NCBI RefSeq assembly: GCF_021117275.1
Contig: NZ_CP088245.1
Location: forward strand, 1,959,501-2,023,500
Direction of reading: 5' to 3'
Length of the DNA: 64,000 bases
Source: Metabacillus sp. B2-18
GTDB taxonomy: Bacteria; Bacillota; Bacilli; Bacillales; Bacillaceae
In this document: positions 11,164 to 21,407 of the stretch, in pieces
Layout of the letters: every line of letters begins with the position of its first letter
Numbering within the stretch: the first letter of the stretch is position 1
Position numbers and translations under genes: made by a program
Notes under the pieces: model-generated
Told to the model about the DNA's origin: nothing
Database searches by the model: none
What the model saw: the letters and a program-made list of their open reading frames with translations, nothing else

Positions 11164-11187
11164 CCCTGCTCAAAAGGCAGGGTTTTT
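11164..11187 (+). terminator. Leader terminator (possible attenuator) upstream of rimP
   Basis: CCCTGC (11164-11169) pairs with GCAGGG (11177-11182), then TTTTT. Because it lies downstream of the candidate promoter and upstream of rimP-nusA, it would stop transcripts before the operon unless read through. As I recall, in B. subtilis NusA autoregulates this operon by NusA-stimulated termination in the same leader. Applying that here is inference. Confidence 0.65.
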
Positions 11188-11220
11188 CAACAGCTAAAGG
11201 TGTCAAACTGCTTCTGTTCA

Positions 11221-11370
11221 GGTTAAGCTAGAGCGCTTAGCTCCGTGTGTAGTCTTGGATGAGGGGATGTTCATTTTGAAGAAGAAGTTCATTATCTAAA
11301 AAATAACTTATTTTCACCATTGACTTATGCTTGATGCCTAAAGGGCAGGAGCATTGCGCTTTTCTTACAA
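11221..11370. repeat. Dispersed intergenic repeat, diverged copy 2
   Basis: The left edge GGTTAAGCTAGAGCGCTTAG and right edge CTTATGCTTGATG ... GCATTGCGCTTTTCTTA match the corresponding ends of the element at 493-620 (shared CTTATGCTTG and G.GCTTTTCTTA blocks). The central hairpin is lost or much altered. It ends immediately before the rimP ribosome site. Confidence 0.4.
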
Positions 11371-11381
11371 GGAGGAAGAGA

Positions 11382-11852
11382 ATGAGCAAAAAAGTAACAG
11401 AAATCGTTGAACAATTAGTAACACCAATTTTAGAGGATATGAACCTTGAATTAGTTGATATTGAATATGTTAAAGAAGGCTCTAATTGGTTTCTACGATT
11501 ATTTATTGATTCTGAGACAGGCATTGATATTGAAGAATGTGGAGTAGTAAGTGAAAGATTAAGTGAAAAACTCGATGCTTTAGATCCTATTCAGCATAAT
11601 TACTTTTTAGAGGTTTCCTCACCAGGTGCAGAGAGACCATTAAAAAAAGAAGCGGATATAAAAAAGGCACTCGGCAAGCAAGTTCATATCAAAACATATG
11701 AACCAACTAATGGTGAAAAAGTTTTTGAGGGTGTTTTAACTGATTTTGACGGTCAAACTCTTTTCGTTACTGTTACCATTAAAACTAGAAAAAAACAAAT
11801 TGAGATTCCGTATGATAAAGTGGCAAAAGCTAGATTAGCCGTTACCTTTTAG
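11382..11852 (+). CDS. rimP: Ribosome maturation factor RimP
   Basis: Binds the free 30S subunit and helps assembly around S12 and the central pseudoknot. I chose ATG 11382, after AAGGAGGAAGAG, over the in-frame start at 11331. It gives [17 protein letters not shown] and 156 aa, the B. subtilis length (ylxS). The N-terminal alpha/beta domain contains [20 protein letters not shown] and [16 protein letters not shown]; the C-terminal SH3-like domain follows. It is the first gene of the nusA operon, with 135 bases before nusA that hold only an imperfect inverted repeat (TGGAAAT near 11899, ATTTCCA near 11951). Confidence 0.94.
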   Translation: MSKKVTEIVEQLVTPILEDMNLELVDIEYVKEGSNWFLRLFIDSETGIDIEECGVVSERLSEKLDALDPIQHNYFLEVSSPGAERPLKKEADIKKALGKQVHIKTYEPTNGEKVFEGVLTDFDGQTLFVTVTIKTRKKQIEIPYDKVAKARLAVTF

Positions 11853-11987
11853 CTAACTTTTAAACTTATATCTCCAAATGACTGTTTTACTAATTGTGGA
11901 AATTCTTCTTTGTTGACTTTCGTTAATGAAAAGAATGGTACACAACACATTTCCATGTAGCTTATTTTTTAAGGGGGAGCCGTTAAA

Positions 11988-13121
11988 ATGAGTAGTGAAT
12001 TATTAGATGCCTTAACAATTTTAGAGAAGGAAAAGGGCATTAGTAAAGAAGTAATTATTGAAGCAATTGAAGCGGCACTAATTTCTGCATATAAGCGAAA
12101 CTTCAATCAAGCTCAAAATGTGCGAGTAGATTTAAATCGCGAAACAGGTACAATGAAAGTTTTCGCTCGTAAAGATGTAGTTGATGAGGTATATGACCCA
12201 AGACTAGAAATATCAATTGGTGAAGCTCAAAGTATTAACCCAAACTATGTGGTTAATGATGTTATTGAAATGGAAGTAACGCCTAAAGATTTTGGAAGAA
12301 TTGCAGCACAAACAGCAAAGCAAGTTGTTACACAACGTGTACGTGAAGCTGAGCGTGGCGTTATATACGGTGAGTTTATCGACCGTGAAGAAGATATTAT
12401 GACAGGAATTGTACAAAGAATAGATTCAAAATTCATTTATGTTAGCCTAGGTAAAATTGAGGCTTTACTTCCTGTTAGTGAACAAATGCCTAATGAAACA
12501 TACCGTCCACACGATCGAATTAAAGTATTTATTACTAAAGTAGAAAAAACAACAAAAGGTCCACAAATTTTTGTATCTCGTACACATCCAGGCCTTTTAA
12601 AGAGATTATTTGAAATTGAGGTTCCAGAGATCTATGACGGAACAGTTGAGATAAAATCAGTTTCTCGTGAAGCAGGAGATCGTTCAAAAATCTCTGTTCA
12701 CTCTGATAATTCAGAAGTTGATCCGGTTGGGTCATGTGTGGGACCAAAGGGTCAGCGTGTACAGGCAATTGTTAACGAATTAAAGGGTGAAAAAATTGAC
12801 ATCGTTAGATGGTCGCAAGATCCAATTGAATTTGTTGCGAATGCACTTAGTCCTTCAAAGGTAGTTGAGGTCTTAGTTGATGAAGAAGAAAAAGCTACAA
12901 CTGTCATTGTCCCAGATTACCAACTATCGTTAGCAATTGGTAAACGTGGTCAAAATGCCCGTTTGGCTGCAAAATTAACTGGCTGGAAAATTGACATCAA
13001 GAGTGAAACAGATGCAGAAAAAGCTGGTATTTATCCTGTTCAAAAAACAGACATTGATGAAGTTGATGTTGATGATGAACCGCTTTTAACAAGTGTACAA
13101 GACCCTGAGTTTAGTGAATAA
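11988..13121 (+). CDS. nusA: Transcription termination/antitermination factor NusA
   Basis: RNA polymerase-associated factor that promotes pausing, intrinsic termination and rRNA antitermination. It is 377 aa. The N-terminal polymerase-binding domain (1 to about 125) is followed by S1 (about 135-200) and two KH domains with VGPKGQRVQAI (near 248) and AIGKRGQNARLAAKLTGW (near 315). It has no C-terminal acidic repeats, which is normal for Firmicutes; the tail is simply acidic (DEVDVDDEPLL). AAGGGGGAG precedes the ATG. It is likely self-regulating through the leader upstream of rimP. Confidence 0.96.
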   Translation: MSSELLDALTILEKEKGISKEVIIEAIEAALISAYKRNFNQAQNVRVDLNRETGTMKVFARKDVVDEVYDPRLEISIGEAQSINPNYVVNDVIEMEVTPKDFGRIAAQTAKQVVTQRVREAERGVIYGEFIDREEDIMTGIVQRIDSKFIYVSLGKIEALLPVSEQMPNETYRPHDRIKVFITKVEKTTKGPQIFVSRTHPGLLKRLFEIEVPEIYDGTVEIKSVSREAGDRSKISVHSDNSEVDPVGSCVGPKGQRVQAIVNELKGEKIDIVRWSQDPIEFVANALSPSKVVEVLVDEEEKATTVIVPDYQLSLAIGKRGQNARLAAKLTGWKIDIKSETDAEKAGIYPVQKTDIDEVDVDDEPLLTSVQDPEFSE

Positions 13122-13134
13122 GAGGTGAAATCAC

Positions 13135-13407
13135 ATGAACAATCGTAAAATTCCTTTGCGTAAATGTGTTGCAACAGGAGAGATGAAGACAAAAAAAGAA
13201 CTTGTCCGAGTTGTCCGGTCAAAGGAAGGCGATGTTTCTGTCGACTTAACCGGTAAAAAAAATGGACGAGGGGCATATATTACTCTTGATAAAGAATGCA
13301 TTCTTTTAGCAAAAAAGAAAAATATTCTTGCCAATCACTTGAAATCTAATATTGATGAAGGTGTTTATGAAGAGTTACTTCAACTGGCTGAGAAGGAGAA
13401 GCAATAA
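13135..13407 (+). CDS. rnpM: YlxR/RnpM family RNA-binding protein
   Basis: Small basic protein of 90 aa, of the DUF448 family, encoded 13 bases after nusA. The family fold is marked by PLRKCVATGEMKTKKELVRVV and by GRGAYITLDKECILLAKKK. From recent literature, as I recall, B. subtilis YlxR (renamed RnpM) binds RNase P RNA and modulates its activity; earlier work proposed nucleoid association. An AAGAGGTGAAAT ribosome site supports the start. The older symbol ylxR is equally valid. Confidence 0.88.
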   Translation: MNNRKIPLRKCVATGEMKTKKELVRVVRSKEGDVSVDLTGKKNGRGAYITLDKECILLAKKKNILANHLKSNIDEGVYEELLQLAEKEKQ

Positions 13408-13411
13408 ATAG

Positions 13412-13717
13412 ATGAGTAAGCAGCAACAATGGACGTCCTTATTGGGCTTAGCAAATCGAGCACGAAAAGTTATTTCTGGAGAGGAACTTGTTGTTAAGGA
13501 AGTAAGACAACAACGTGCTAAGTTAGTTCTTCTTTCACAAGATGCATCCGCTAATACAATGAAAAAGGTAACAGATAAATGTAAGTTTTATCAGGTCCCC
13601 TTTAAAATGGTTGAAGATCGCTACCAGTTAGGTCAAGCAATTGGGAAAGAAGCGAGAGTTGTTGTAGCGATAAATGATGCAGGCTTTGCTGCAAAGTTAA
13701 AAACCTTGCTCGATTAA
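13412..13717 (+). CDS. ylxQ: L7Ae-family K-turn RNA-binding protein
   Basis: 101 aa, four bases after rnpM, with the ribosome site (GAGAAGGAGAAG) inside the end of the previous gene. It matches the bacterial L7Ae/L30e/Gadd45 family: [21 protein letters not shown] at the start and [18 protein letters not shown] in the core (split here from a longer conserved stretch). Family members bind kink-turn RNA, but the cellular target of YlxQ is not settled. Its place between rnpM and infB is the conserved Bacillus arrangement and suggests a ribosome or RNase P connection. Confidence 0.88.
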   Translation: MSKQQQWTSLLGLANRARKVISGEELVVKEVRQQRAKLVLLSQDASANTMKKVTDKCKFYQVPFKMVEDRYQLGQAIGKEARVVVAINDAGFAAKLKTLLD

Positions 13718-13736
13718 TATTCTTGGGGGTGAACGT

Positions 13737-15899
13737 ATGACAAAAATGAGAGTATATGAATATGCAAAACAGACAAATGTATCAAGCAAAGACATTATTT
13801 CTACGTTACAAGAAATGAATGTTGAAGTTAACAATCATATGTCAACAATTGAGGATCATGTTATTACAAAACTCGATCAAAAATATAAAAGCAATAATGT
13901 TGAAGAAACAAATAATGAATCAACAAAGAAACCGGGGAAACAAGTGGATAATACAAAGAATAAACCAAATAACGAACAACCAAAACCTTCAAATAACAAG
14001 CAAGCTCCTAATAATCAAAATCGCGATAATAAAAAGCAAAATCAAGCTAATAACAAATCTTTTAATAACAATAAAGGTAAGAAAAACAATAATAAAAGAA
14101 ACAACAACAAAGGACCTGTACAGCAACCTAAGCCAAAAAAAGAGCTACCTGAAAAAATTACGTTCTCAGGAAGCTTATCTGTAGGTGAATTAGCATCTGA
14201 GCTAGGAAAAGAACCTTCTGAAATCATTAAGAAGCTTTTAATGCTAGGAACGATGGCTACAATTAATCAAGAGCTTGACAAGGATTCAATTGAGCTAATT
14301 GCTGGTGAATATGGTGTTGAAGTAGAGGAAGAAATTGTATTCGAAAAAACGGAATTTGAAAAATACGAAGAAGAAGACCGTGAAGAAGATCTAACAATTC
14401 GTCCTGCTGTTGTTACAATTATGGGACACGTTGACCATGGTAAAACTACGTTACTTGATTCTATTCGTAATACAAAAGTAACGGAAGGTGAAGCTGGAGG
14501 AATTACGCAACATATTGGTGCGTACCAAATTGTTGCAAATGATCAAAAGATTACCTTCCTTGATACTCCAGGACATGCCGCTTTTACAACAATGCGTGCA
14601 CGTGGAGCACAGGTTACAGACATTACGATTTTAGTTGTTGCTGCTGATGATGGTGTTATGCCACAAACAATTGAAGCCATTAACCATGCAAAAGCAGCAG
14701 AAGTACCGATTATCGTTGCTGTTAACAAAGTTGATAAACCAACAGCTAATCCAGATCGTGTGATGCAAGAATTAACAGAACATGGTCTAGTACCAGAGGC
14801 TTGGGGTGGAGATACTATCTTTGTACCTGTTTCTGCTTTAACAGGTGATGGTATTGATGATCTTCTAGAAATGATATTATTAGTTACAGAAGTTGAAGAA
14901 TTAAAAGCGAATCCTAATCGTCGTGCAACAGGAACTGTAATTGAGGCACAACTTGATAAAGGTCGTGGATCAGTTGCAACACTTCTTGTTCAAAATGGTA
15001 CATTACGCGTGGGAGATCCAATCGTTGTAGGAAATACATTTGGACGTGTTCGTGCAATGGTTAATGATCTTGGACGTCGAGTTAAAGACGCGGCTCCTTC
15101 TACTCCTGTTGAGATAACAGGCTTAAATGATGTTCCTCTTGCAGGAGATCAGTTTATGGTATTTGAAGATGAAAAGTCTGCACGTCAAGTAGGAGAAGCT
15201 AGAGCTCAGAAGAAGCTTGATGAACAAAGAAGCGAAGGCTCTAAGCTTAGCCTGGATGATCTATTTGAACAAATTAAGCAAGGGGATATCAAAGATATCA
15301 ATTTAATTGTAAAAGCTGATGTACAAGGTTCTGTTGAGGCTCTAGCTGCTGCTTTACAAAAAATTGATGTTGAAGGTGTTCGTGTTAAAATTATCCATAC
15401 AGGTGTAGGGGCAATTACGGAGTCTGATATTATTTTAGCTGCAGCATCTAATGCAATTGTTATTGGTTTTAACGTTCGTCCAGATGCTGGTGCTAAGAAA
15501 ACAGCTGACGTTGAAGAAGTAGATATCCGTTTACACCGTATCATCTATAAAGTAATTGAAGAAATTGAATCAGCAATGAAAGGTATGCTTGATCCTGAAT
15601 TTGAAGAAAAAGTCATCGGTCAAGTTGAAGTCCGCACAACTTTCAAAGTATCTAAAATTGGGACAATTGCTGGTTGTTATGTAACGGAAGGTAAAATTAC
15701 CCGTGATAGTGGTATCCGCTTAATTCGAGATGGAATTGTTATCTTCGAAGGTGAGATTGATACACTGAAACGATTTAAAGATGATGTAAAAGAAGTTGCA
15801 CGAAACTATGAATGTGGAATCACAATTAAAAACTACAATGATGTTAAAGAAGGCGACATTATTGAAGCGTATGTGATGGAGGAAATCGAACGTAAATGA
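13737..15899 (+). CDS. infB: Translation initiation factor IF-2
   Basis: GTPase that brings fMet-tRNA to the 30S subunit and promotes subunit joining. It is 720 aa. An N-terminal IF2N domain (about 1-55) is followed by a very Asn/Lys/Gln-rich linker (about 60-135), a second IF2N-like domain (150-200), and the G domain from about 225 with G1 [13 protein letters not shown]3 DTPGHAAF and G4 NKVDKP. Then come domain II, domain III and the C-terminal fMet-tRNA-binding domain ([13 protein letters not shown]). GGGGGTGA precedes the ATG. Internal initiation giving shorter IF-2 forms is known in other bacteria; I see no decisive internal ribosome site here. Confidence 0.97.
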   Translation: MTKMRVYEYAKQTNVSSKDIISTLQEMNVEVNNHMSTIEDHVITKLDQKYKSNNVEETNNESTKKPGKQVDNTKNKPNNEQPKPSNNKQAPNNQNRDNKKQNQANNKSFNNNKGKKNNNKRNNNKGPVQQPKPKKELPEKITFSGSLSVGELASELGKEPSEIIKKLLMLGTMATINQELDKDSIELIAGEYGVEVEEEIVFEKTEFEKYEEEDREEDLTIRPAVVTIMGHVDHGKTTLLDSIRNTKVTEGEAGGITQHIGAYQIVANDQKITFLDTPGHAAFTTMRARGAQVTDITILVVAADDGVMPQTIEAINHAKAAEVPIIVAVNKVDKPTANPDRVMQELTEHGLVPEAWGGDTIFVPVSALTGDGIDDLLEMILLVTEVEELKANPNRRATGTVIEAQLDKGRGSVATLLVQNGTLRVGDPIVVGNTFGRVRAMVNDLGRRVKDAAPSTPVEITGLNDVPLAGDQFMVFEDEKSARQVGEARAQKKLDEQRSEGSKLSLDDLFEQIKQGDIKDINLIVKADVQGSVEALAAALQKIDVEGVRVKIIHTGVGAITESDIILAAASNAIVIGFNVRPDAGAKKTADVEEVDIRLHRIIYKVIEEIESAMKGMLDPEFEEKVIGQVEVRTTFKVSKIGTIAGCYVTEGKITRDSGIRLIRDGIVIFEGEIDTLKRFKDDVKEVARNYECGITIKNYNDVKEGDIIEAYVMEEIERK

Positions 15900-16174
15900 T
15901 CGGATACGTTGATTGTGAATGTATGATTTACGATACACAGTCATTAAAAGAGAAACGAGCTGTTTTACAACGAGTTTTAACAAGAATCAAACAAAAGTAC
16001 AATGTTTCTATTTCGGAAATTGAATTTCAGGACACATGGCAGCATACAAAGTTTGGTATTGTTGCCATTACGTCCTCTAAGGTTTCAACAGAAAAGGAAT
16101 TAAATCATGTACTAAGCTTTATTGATTCGTTTCCTGAAATAGAAAGAACAGTTACAACGTTTGAATGGTTTTAA
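15896..16174 (+). CDS. ylxP: DUF503 family protein YlxP
   Basis: 92 aa. Its start codon overlaps the infB stop by four bases (ATGA), indicating translational coupling. The family signature is an N-terminal beta strand and helix with [20 protein letters not shown], then [19 protein letters not shown] and a C-terminal [22 protein letters not shown] end. The biochemical function is unknown; a role in ribosome assembly is inferred only from its conserved place between infB and rbfA. Confidence 0.88.
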   Translation: MIGYVDCECMIYDTQSLKEKRAVLQRVLTRIKQKYNVSISEIEFQDTWQHTKFGIVAITSSKVSTEKELNHVLSFIDSFPEIERTVTTFEWF

Positions 16175-16191
16175 GTGAAGAGGTGATTGAC

Positions 16192-16548
16192 ATGAGCTTA
16201 AGAGCAAACCGTGTCGGAGAACAAATGAAAAAAGAATTAGGCGATATTATCGGTCGCAAAATAAAAGACCCGCGTATTGGCTTTGTTACTGTAACTGATG
16301 TAAGTGTTTCTGGAGACCTTCAGATTGCAAAGGTGTTCATTTCCGTACTAGGAGATGAGGAACAAAGACAAAATACTCTTAAAGGCTTAGCGAAAGCAAA
16401 AGGTTTTATTAGGTCTGAAATTGGACAACGAATTCGTCTTAGAAAAACACCGGAGATTCAATTTGAGTTTGATGAGTCAATTGACTACGGTAATCGTATT
16501 GAAACTCTTCTTCATGAGTTAAATGTTGAAAATAAAGAGGAGGATTAA
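16192..16548 (+). CDS. rbfA: 30S ribosome-binding factor RbfA
   Basis: KH-fold assembly factor that binds the 30S subunit near helix 1 of 16S rRNA and acts in late maturation and cold adaptation. I chose ATG 16192 ([20 protein letters not shown]) because GAAGAGGTGA lies 7-8 bases ahead and it gives 118 aa, close to B. subtilis (117). The in-frame 16165 start would overlap ylxP and lacks a site. RbfA hallmarks are [19 protein letters not shown] and [20 protein letters not shown]. Confidence 0.94.
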   Translation: MSLRANRVGEQMKKELGDIIGRKIKDPRIGFVTVTDVSVSGDLQIAKVFISVLGDEEQRQNTLKGLAKAKGFIRSEIGQRIRLRKTPEIQFEFDESIDYGNRIETLLHELNVENKEED

Positions 16549-16558
16549 CTCCTTTTCA

Positions 16559-16590
16559 GGGATAGGCGCCTCGTCTATCCCTTTTATTTT
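16559..16590 (+). terminator. Partial terminator after rbfA
   Basis: GGGATAG (16559-16565) pairs with CTATCCC (16575-16581), followed by TTTTATTTTT. It probably reduces rather than abolishes transcription into truB. Confidence 0.65.
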
Positions 16591-16670
16591 TAAGAGATAC
16601 TAACATATTTCTTATTCAAAATTATCTAACCGTTTGCACAAAACTGATTAAATGAAAGAGGAGGAACAAC

Positions 16671-17591
16671 ATGGAAGGTGTTCTTTTACTAAATAAGCCT
16701 GCTGGTATGACATCTCATGATTGTGTCGCAAGAATGCGAAGGCTGGCAAAAACAAGGAAAGTCGGTCATACAGGCACGTTAGATCCAGATGTAACTGGCG
16801 TACTCCCTATATGTCTTGGTAGGGCAACTAAGATCGTAGAATATTTAACAGCTGCTTCAAAAACGTATGAAGCTGAGGTAACAATTGGTTTTTCTACAAC
16901 AACTGAGGATGCATCTGGTGAAATTGTTAAAGAGCAAAGTGTACAATCACCTATTTCAGAGGAAAAAGTTAAGCTTGTATTGAATTCAATGGTTGGTACA
17001 ATTGAGCAAGTTCCTCCAATGTATTCTGCTATTAAAGTTAACGGGAAAAAACTTTATGAGTATGCAAGAGCTGGTATAGAGATTGAAAGGCCGGCAAGGA
17101 CCATTACAATAAATGAGCTTGTGCTTTTAGGTGATGTTCATAATGAAGACAATCTCACAAAGTTCCGGTTCCGTGTTACTTGTTCTAAAGGTACTTATGT
17201 CCGAACATTGGCGGTAATGATAGGTGAAAAATTAGACTATCCGGCACATATGTCACATTTAATCAGAACAAAATCCGGAAATTTTAGAATTGAAGATTGT
17301 TTAACATTTGAAGAAATAGAAAGTGCGATTGAAAACAATGCGTTACAGAGCAAATTACTGCCTATAGGTAAAGCACTATATGATTTGCCGAAACTGAAAA
17401 TCCATGATACTCTAGCAGAGAAAGTGAAAAATGGTGCAGTGTTAGAATTACCGTCGCAATTTAAGGACATTGAAGTGGGTGCTCCAATTGTTGTCTATGA
17501 TGATGACGACCGCTGTCTAGCTATCTATGCAAAGCATCCCACTAAAACAGATCTGATGAAACCAACAAAGGTACTGCTAAATGAAGCGTAA
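16671..17591 (+). CDS. truB: tRNA pseudouridine(55) synthase
   Basis: Makes the universal pseudouridine 55 in the T-psi-C loop. It is 306 aa. The N-terminal LLNKPAGMTSHDCV motif is followed by the catalytic aspartate D38 in HTGTLDPDVTGVLPICLG. The tyrosine motif is MYSAIKVNGKKLYEYAR, and CSKGTYVRTLA is conserved. A small C-terminal domain (about 240-306) resembles the Bacillus form rather than a full PUA domain. GAGGAGGA precedes the ATG. ribC follows 67 bases downstream. Confidence 0.95.
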   Translation: MEGVLLLNKPAGMTSHDCVARMRRLAKTRKVGHTGTLDPDVTGVLPICLGRATKIVEYLTAASKTYEAEVTIGFSTTTEDASGEIVKEQSVQSPISEEKVKLVLNSMVGTIEQVPPMYSAIKVNGKKLYEYARAGIEIERPARTITINELVLLGDVHNEDNLTKFRFRVTCSKGTYVRTLAVMIGEKLDYPAHMSHLIRTKSGNFRIEDCLTFEEIESAIENNALQSKLLPIGKALYDLPKLKIHDTLAEKVKNGAVLELPSQFKDIEVGAPIVVYDDDDRCLAIYAKHPTKTDLMKPTKVLLNEA

Positions 17592-17658
17592 GTTGTATGA
17601 TGAAGTACCTTATCCAAAATAAATCATACAGCAAAAAGTGAAAATAGGTGAAGCTACC

Positions 17659-18606
17659 GTGAAAATAATAAGATTGTCTCAACCACATAATTTAAATCAA
17701 CTTGATTTTCCTGAAATGGTCATGGCTTTAGGCTATTTTGACGGAGTACATAAAGGTCATCAAAAGGTAATAACAAAAGCGAAAGAAATAGCAAAACAAA
17801 CAGGAATGAAAAGTGCAGTAATGACCTTTCATCCACACCCGCTTGTTGTTCTTCGTAAGAAGGAAGATATTGATTATATTACTCCCTTAGAAGAGAAAAT
17901 AAATTTAATTCAAGAGCTTGAGGTAGATTTATTGTTTGTAGTTGAATTTACTAAGGAATTTGCCGCTTTATTACCACAAGAATTTGTGGATGATTATATT
18001 ATTAAGTTAAATGTTAAGCATGTTGTAGCAGGTTTTGATTTTACATATGGACATTTGGGCAAAGGAACAATGGAAACAATCCCATTCCATTCAAGAGAGC
18101 AGTTTTTACATACAACTGTGGAAAAAATAACGGATCATGATCGCAAGGTTAGTTCGACTCTGATTCGGGAGGTAATCAGGAGTGGTGATGTTGAGTATGC
18201 ACAGACACTTTTAGGTAGACCTCACTCTGTTGTTGGTGTAGTTGTTCATGGTGATAAACGTGGACGAACGATTGGTTTTCCAACTGCTAATGTTGAAGTT
18301 GAAGAGCACTATCTTATACCTCCAACTGGTGTTTATGCTGTTTCAATAGAAATTGATTCAGTTGTCTTTGATGGTGTTTGTAATATTGGTTATAAACCAA
18401 CTTTTAACAACGAAAAATCTCCAAAACCTAGTATTGAAGTCCATATATTTGACTTTAATAGAGAAATTTATGGTCAAAAAGTCTCAGTTTCCTGGTTTAA
18501 ACGTATAAGAAGTGAGAAAAAATTCCATAATGTTGATGAGCTCATTGAACAAATTTCTAAAGACAAGGCTGCTGCCGAACAATTCTTTCATAAAAAGATG
18601 GTATAA
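17659..18606 (+). CDS. ribC: Bifunctional riboflavin kinase / FAD synthetase
   Basis: Converts riboflavin to FMN and FMN to FAD. I chose GTG 17659, preceded by AGGTGA at eight bases, over GTG 17638. It gives 315 aa, close to B. subtilis RibC (316). The N-terminal adenylyltransferase half has MALGYFDGVHKGHQKVI, TFHPHPLVVL and the SSTLIREVI loop. The C-terminal riboflavin kinase half has HGDKRGRTIGFPTANV and PPTGVYAV. The symbol ribF is also used. In B. subtilis loss of this gene derepresses the rib operon through the FMN riboswitch; no riboswitch is seen here. Confidence 0.95.
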   Translation: MKIIRLSQPHNLNQLDFPEMVMALGYFDGVHKGHQKVITKAKEIAKQTGMKSAVMTFHPHPLVVLRKKEDIDYITPLEEKINLIQELEVDLLFVVEFTKEFAALLPQEFVDDYIIKLNVKHVVAGFDFTYGHLGKGTMETIPFHSREQFLHTTVEKITDHDRKVSSTLIREVIRSGDVEYAQTLLGRPHSVVGVVVHGDKRGRTIGFPTANVEVEEHYLIPPTGVYAVSIEIDSVVFDGVCNIGYKPTFNNEKSPKPSIEVHIFDFNREIYGQKVSVSWFKRIRSEKKFHNVDELIEQISKDKAAAEQFFHKKMV

Positions 18607-18609
18607 GCC

Positions 18610-18638
18610 TTGCATTCTTTATGAAAAAATAGTATTCT
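18610..18638 (+). promoter_or_regulatory. Candidate sigma-A promoter of rpsO
   Basis: TTGCAT (18610-18615), a 17-bp spacer, TATTCT (18633-18638). The spacing is ideal, with four of six matches in each hexamer. It lies between ribC and rpsO. Confidence 0.5.
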
Positions 18639-18644
18639 AATTGA

Positions 18645-18999
<355 letters not shown>

Positions 19000-19007
19000 T
19001 TACTAGA

Positions 19008-19033
19008 AAAAGCGGGATTTTTCCCGCTTTTTT
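19008..19033 (+). terminator. Terminator after rpsO
   Basis: AAAAGCGGGA (19008-19017) pairs perfectly with TCCCGCTTTT (19022-19031) over a four-base loop and continues into T residues. Confidence 0.85.
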
Positions 19034-19065
19034 AGTGTATTTAAAATTGATTCCTATAAAAAATC

Positions 19066-19094
19066 TTTACATATAAAAACTACATTGATATGTT
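19066..19094 (+). promoter_or_regulatory. Candidate sigma-A promoter of pnp
   Basis: TTTACA (19066-19071), 17-bp spacer, TATGTT (19089-19094), 61 bases ahead of the pnp start and downstream of the rpsO terminator. Other AT-rich hexamers nearby could also serve. Confidence 0.4.
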
Positions 19095-19154
19095 GAATTT
19101 AATTGGTTCATACTATTACATAACGTGACTAAATAGAGAAGGAGTTTTACATAT

Positions 19155-21275
19155 ATGGGACAAGATAAACAAACGTTCTCCATAGATTGGGCAGGTCGAA
19201 ACCTTACTGTTGAAATTGGCCAGCTTGCAAAACAAGCAAACGGGTCTGTAATGATTCGTTATGGCGATACGGCAGTTTTAAGTACTGCCACCGCTTCAAA
19301 AGATCCAAAGCCTTTAGATTTTTTTCCGTTAACAGTTAATTACGAGGAGCGTTTATATGCTGTAGGGAAAATCCCAGGAGGATTTATCAAGAGAGAAGGA
19401 AGACCAAGTGAAAAAGCTATATTAGCCAGCCGATTAATTGACCGTCCAATTAGACCTTTATTTGCTGATGGTTTTAGAAATGAAGTTCAGGTTATTAGTA
19501 TTGTGATGAGTGTTGATCAAAATTGTTCTTCTGAAATGGCTGCAATGTTTGGATCTTCATTAGCACTTTGTGTATCTGATATTCCTTTTGAGGGACCGAT
19601 TGCAGGTGTAACTGTTGGAAGAATCAATAATGAATTTGTTATTAACCCAACAGTTGAACAAGCAGAACAAAGTGATATTCATTTAGTAGTAGCTGGTACA
19701 AAAGATGCGATTAATATGGTTGAAGCTGGTGCTGATGAAGTTCCAGAAGAAACAATGTTAGAAGCTATTATGTTTGGACATGAAGAAATAAAACGTTTAA
19801 TTTCTTTCCAAGAGGAAGTAGCTGCAGCTGTTGGAAAAGAAAAAATGGAAATTGAACTATTTGATCTTGATGCAGACCTTGAAAAAGAAATTCGAGAGTT
19901 TGCAGAGGGTGACTTATTACAAGCTATTCAGGTTCAAGAGAAACATGCTCGTGAAGATGCAATCAGCGCTGTGAAAAACAAAGTTGTTGAGAAATATGTG
20001 GAACAAGAAGCTGATGAGAGCACCATTAAGATGGTTAAACAAATCTTATCAAAACTTGTTAAGGCGGAAGTACGTCGATTAATTACAGAAGAAAAAGTAA
20101 GACCTGATGGACGTGGTGTTGATGAAATTCGCCCACTGTCTTCTGAAGTTGGGTTATTACCTAGAACACATGGTTCAGGGTTGTTTACACGTGGACAAAC
20201 TCAAGCATTAAGTATATGTACACTTGGAGCGCTTGGGGATGTTCAAATTCTTGATGGACTTGGTATCGAGGAATCCAAACGCTTTATGCACCATTACAAC
20301 TTCCCGCAATTTAGCGTTGGTGAAACTGGACCTATGAGAGGACCAGGACGACGTGAAATTGGACATGGTGCGTTAGGTGAAAGAGCATTAGAACCAATTA
20401 TTCCATCTGAGAAAGATTTTCCATATACAGTTCGCTTAGTATCAGAAGTTCTTGAATCAAATGGTTCTACTTCACAAGCAAGTATTTGTGCAAGTACTTT
20501 AGCAATGATGGACGCTGGTGTACCTATTAAAGCTCCTGTTGCCGGAATTGCAATGGGACTTGTAAAATCAGGAGAACACTATACAGTTTTAACAGACATC
20601 CAAGGTATGGAAGATGCTCTTGGTGATATGGACTTTAAAGTAGCTGGTACTGATAAAGGTGTAACGGCTTTACAAATGGATATTAAAATAGAAGGCTTAT
20701 CAAGAGAAATACTTGAAGAAGCACTACAACAAGCGAAAAAGGGTCGTATGGAAATATTAAAATCAATGCTTGCTACCATTTCTACTCCAAAAGGTGAGCT
20801 TTCTCAATATGCACCTAAAATCTTAACAATGAAGATTAATCCAGATAAAATTAGAGATGTTATTGGTCCAAGTGGAAAGCAAATTAATAAAATTATTGAA
20901 GAAACTGGAGTAAAGATTGATATCGAACAAGATGGTACTGTCTTCATTTCATCAGTAAATGATGAGATGAACCAAAAAGCAAAGAAAATTATTGAAGATC
21001 TCGTACGAGAAGTTGTTGTTGGACAACTATATCTTGGTAAAGTAAAACGAATTGAAAAATTCGGAGCATTTGTAGAAATTTTTGCAGGTAAAGATGGTTT
21101 AGTTCACATATCAGAGCTTGCAGAGGAACGTGTTGGAAAAGTTGAAGACGTTGTGTCAATTGGTGACGAGCTACTAGTTAAGGTAACTGAAATTGATAAA
21201 CAAGGTCGTGTTAATTTATCTAGAAAAGCAGTATTGAAAGAACAAAAAGAAAATCAACCAGAACAGCAAGGTTGA
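19155..21275 (+). CDS. pnp: Polynucleotide phosphorylase
   Basis: 3'-5' phosphorolytic exoribonuclease, central to mRNA decay with RNase J and RNase Y (both also in this window). It is 706 aa. It has two RNase PH-like domains (about 10-145 and 310-540, the second with [17 protein letters not shown] and the catalytic [18 protein letters not shown]), a helical linker, a KH domain (about 555-615, [17 protein letters not shown]) and a C-terminal S1 domain (about 620-690, [20 protein letters not shown]). A GGAG site lies about ten bases ahead of the ATG. A terminator follows. Confidence 0.97.
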   Translation: MGQDKQTFSIDWAGRNLTVEIGQLAKQANGSVMIRYGDTAVLSTATASKDPKPLDFFPLTVNYEERLYAVGKIPGGFIKREGRPSEKAILASRLIDRPIRPLFADGFRNEVQVISIVMSVDQNCSSEMAAMFGSSLALCVSDIPFEGPIAGVTVGRINNEFVINPTVEQAEQSDIHLVVAGTKDAINMVEAGADEVPEETMLEAIMFGHEEIKRLISFQEEVAAAVGKEKMEIELFDLDADLEKEIREFAEGDLLQAIQVQEKHAREDAISAVKNKVVEKYVEQEADESTIKMVKQILSKLVKAEVRRLITEEKVRPDGRGVDEIRPLSSEVGLLPRTHGSGLFTRGQTQALSICTLGALGDVQILDGLGIEESKRFMHHYNFPQFSVGETGPMRGPGRREIGHGALGERALEPIIPSEKDFPYTVRLVSEVLESNGSTSQASICASTLAMMDAGVPIKAPVAGIAMGLVKSGEHYTVLTDIQGMEDALGDMDFKVAGTDKGVTALQMDIKIEGLSREILEEALQQAKKGRMEILKSMLATISTPKGELSQYAPKILTMKINPDKIRDVIGPSGKQINKIIEETGVKIDIEQDGTVFISSVNDEMNQKAKKIIEDLVREVVVGQLYLGKVKRIEKFGAFVEIFAGKDGLVHISELAEERVGKVEDVVSIGDELLVKVTEIDKQGRVNLSRKAVLKEQKENQPEQQG

Positions 21276-21282
21276 TTCTATA

Positions 21283-21314
21283 AAGGAGGCCAGGGTATCC
21301 GGTCTTCTTTTTCG
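21283..21314 (+). terminator. Terminator after pnp
   Basis: AAGGAGGCC (21283-21291) pairs with GGTCTTCTT (21301-21309), using two G-T pairs, followed by TTTTC. The AAGGAGG inside the stem looks like a ribosome site, but no start codon follows it at a useful distance. Confidence 0.65.
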
Positions 21315-21407
21315 ATTTAAAAGATCAAAGATGTTACTATAGTATTCCGTTTTTTGTTCTACCTTGTCCCCTTTTTACATATTTTTTAGTGAAAAGGGGG
21401 ATATTGA

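Larger units (their letters stand above)
10985..11381 (+). other. polC-rimP intergenic region and rimP operon leader
   Basis: 397 bp without a convincing gene. It holds, in order, a weak hairpin after polC (AAAGATT 10983-10989 with AATCTTT 11002-11008), a sigma-A type promoter, a 10-bp hairpin (AAAGAGTGGG 11089-11098 with CCCACTCTTT 11106-11115), an intrinsic terminator inside the leader, a diverged copy of the dispersed repeat, and the AAGGAGG of rimP. The 65-codon frame at 11029-11226 crosses these structures, lacks a ribosome site and is not believed. Confidence 0.7.

Noticed and set aside
11029..11226. 65-codon plus-strand frame between polC and rimP
   Set aside because: It crosses the leader promoter, a hairpin and an intrinsic terminator, starts with TTG within the -35 hexamer and has no ribosome site.
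13819..14184. 121-codon frame inside infB
   Set aside because: Shadow frame created by the AT-rich low-complexity linker of infB; no ribosome site.
17592..17658. FMN riboswitch upstream of ribC
   Set aside because: The gap is short and lacks the conserved RFN elements; ribC belongs to the upstream operon.
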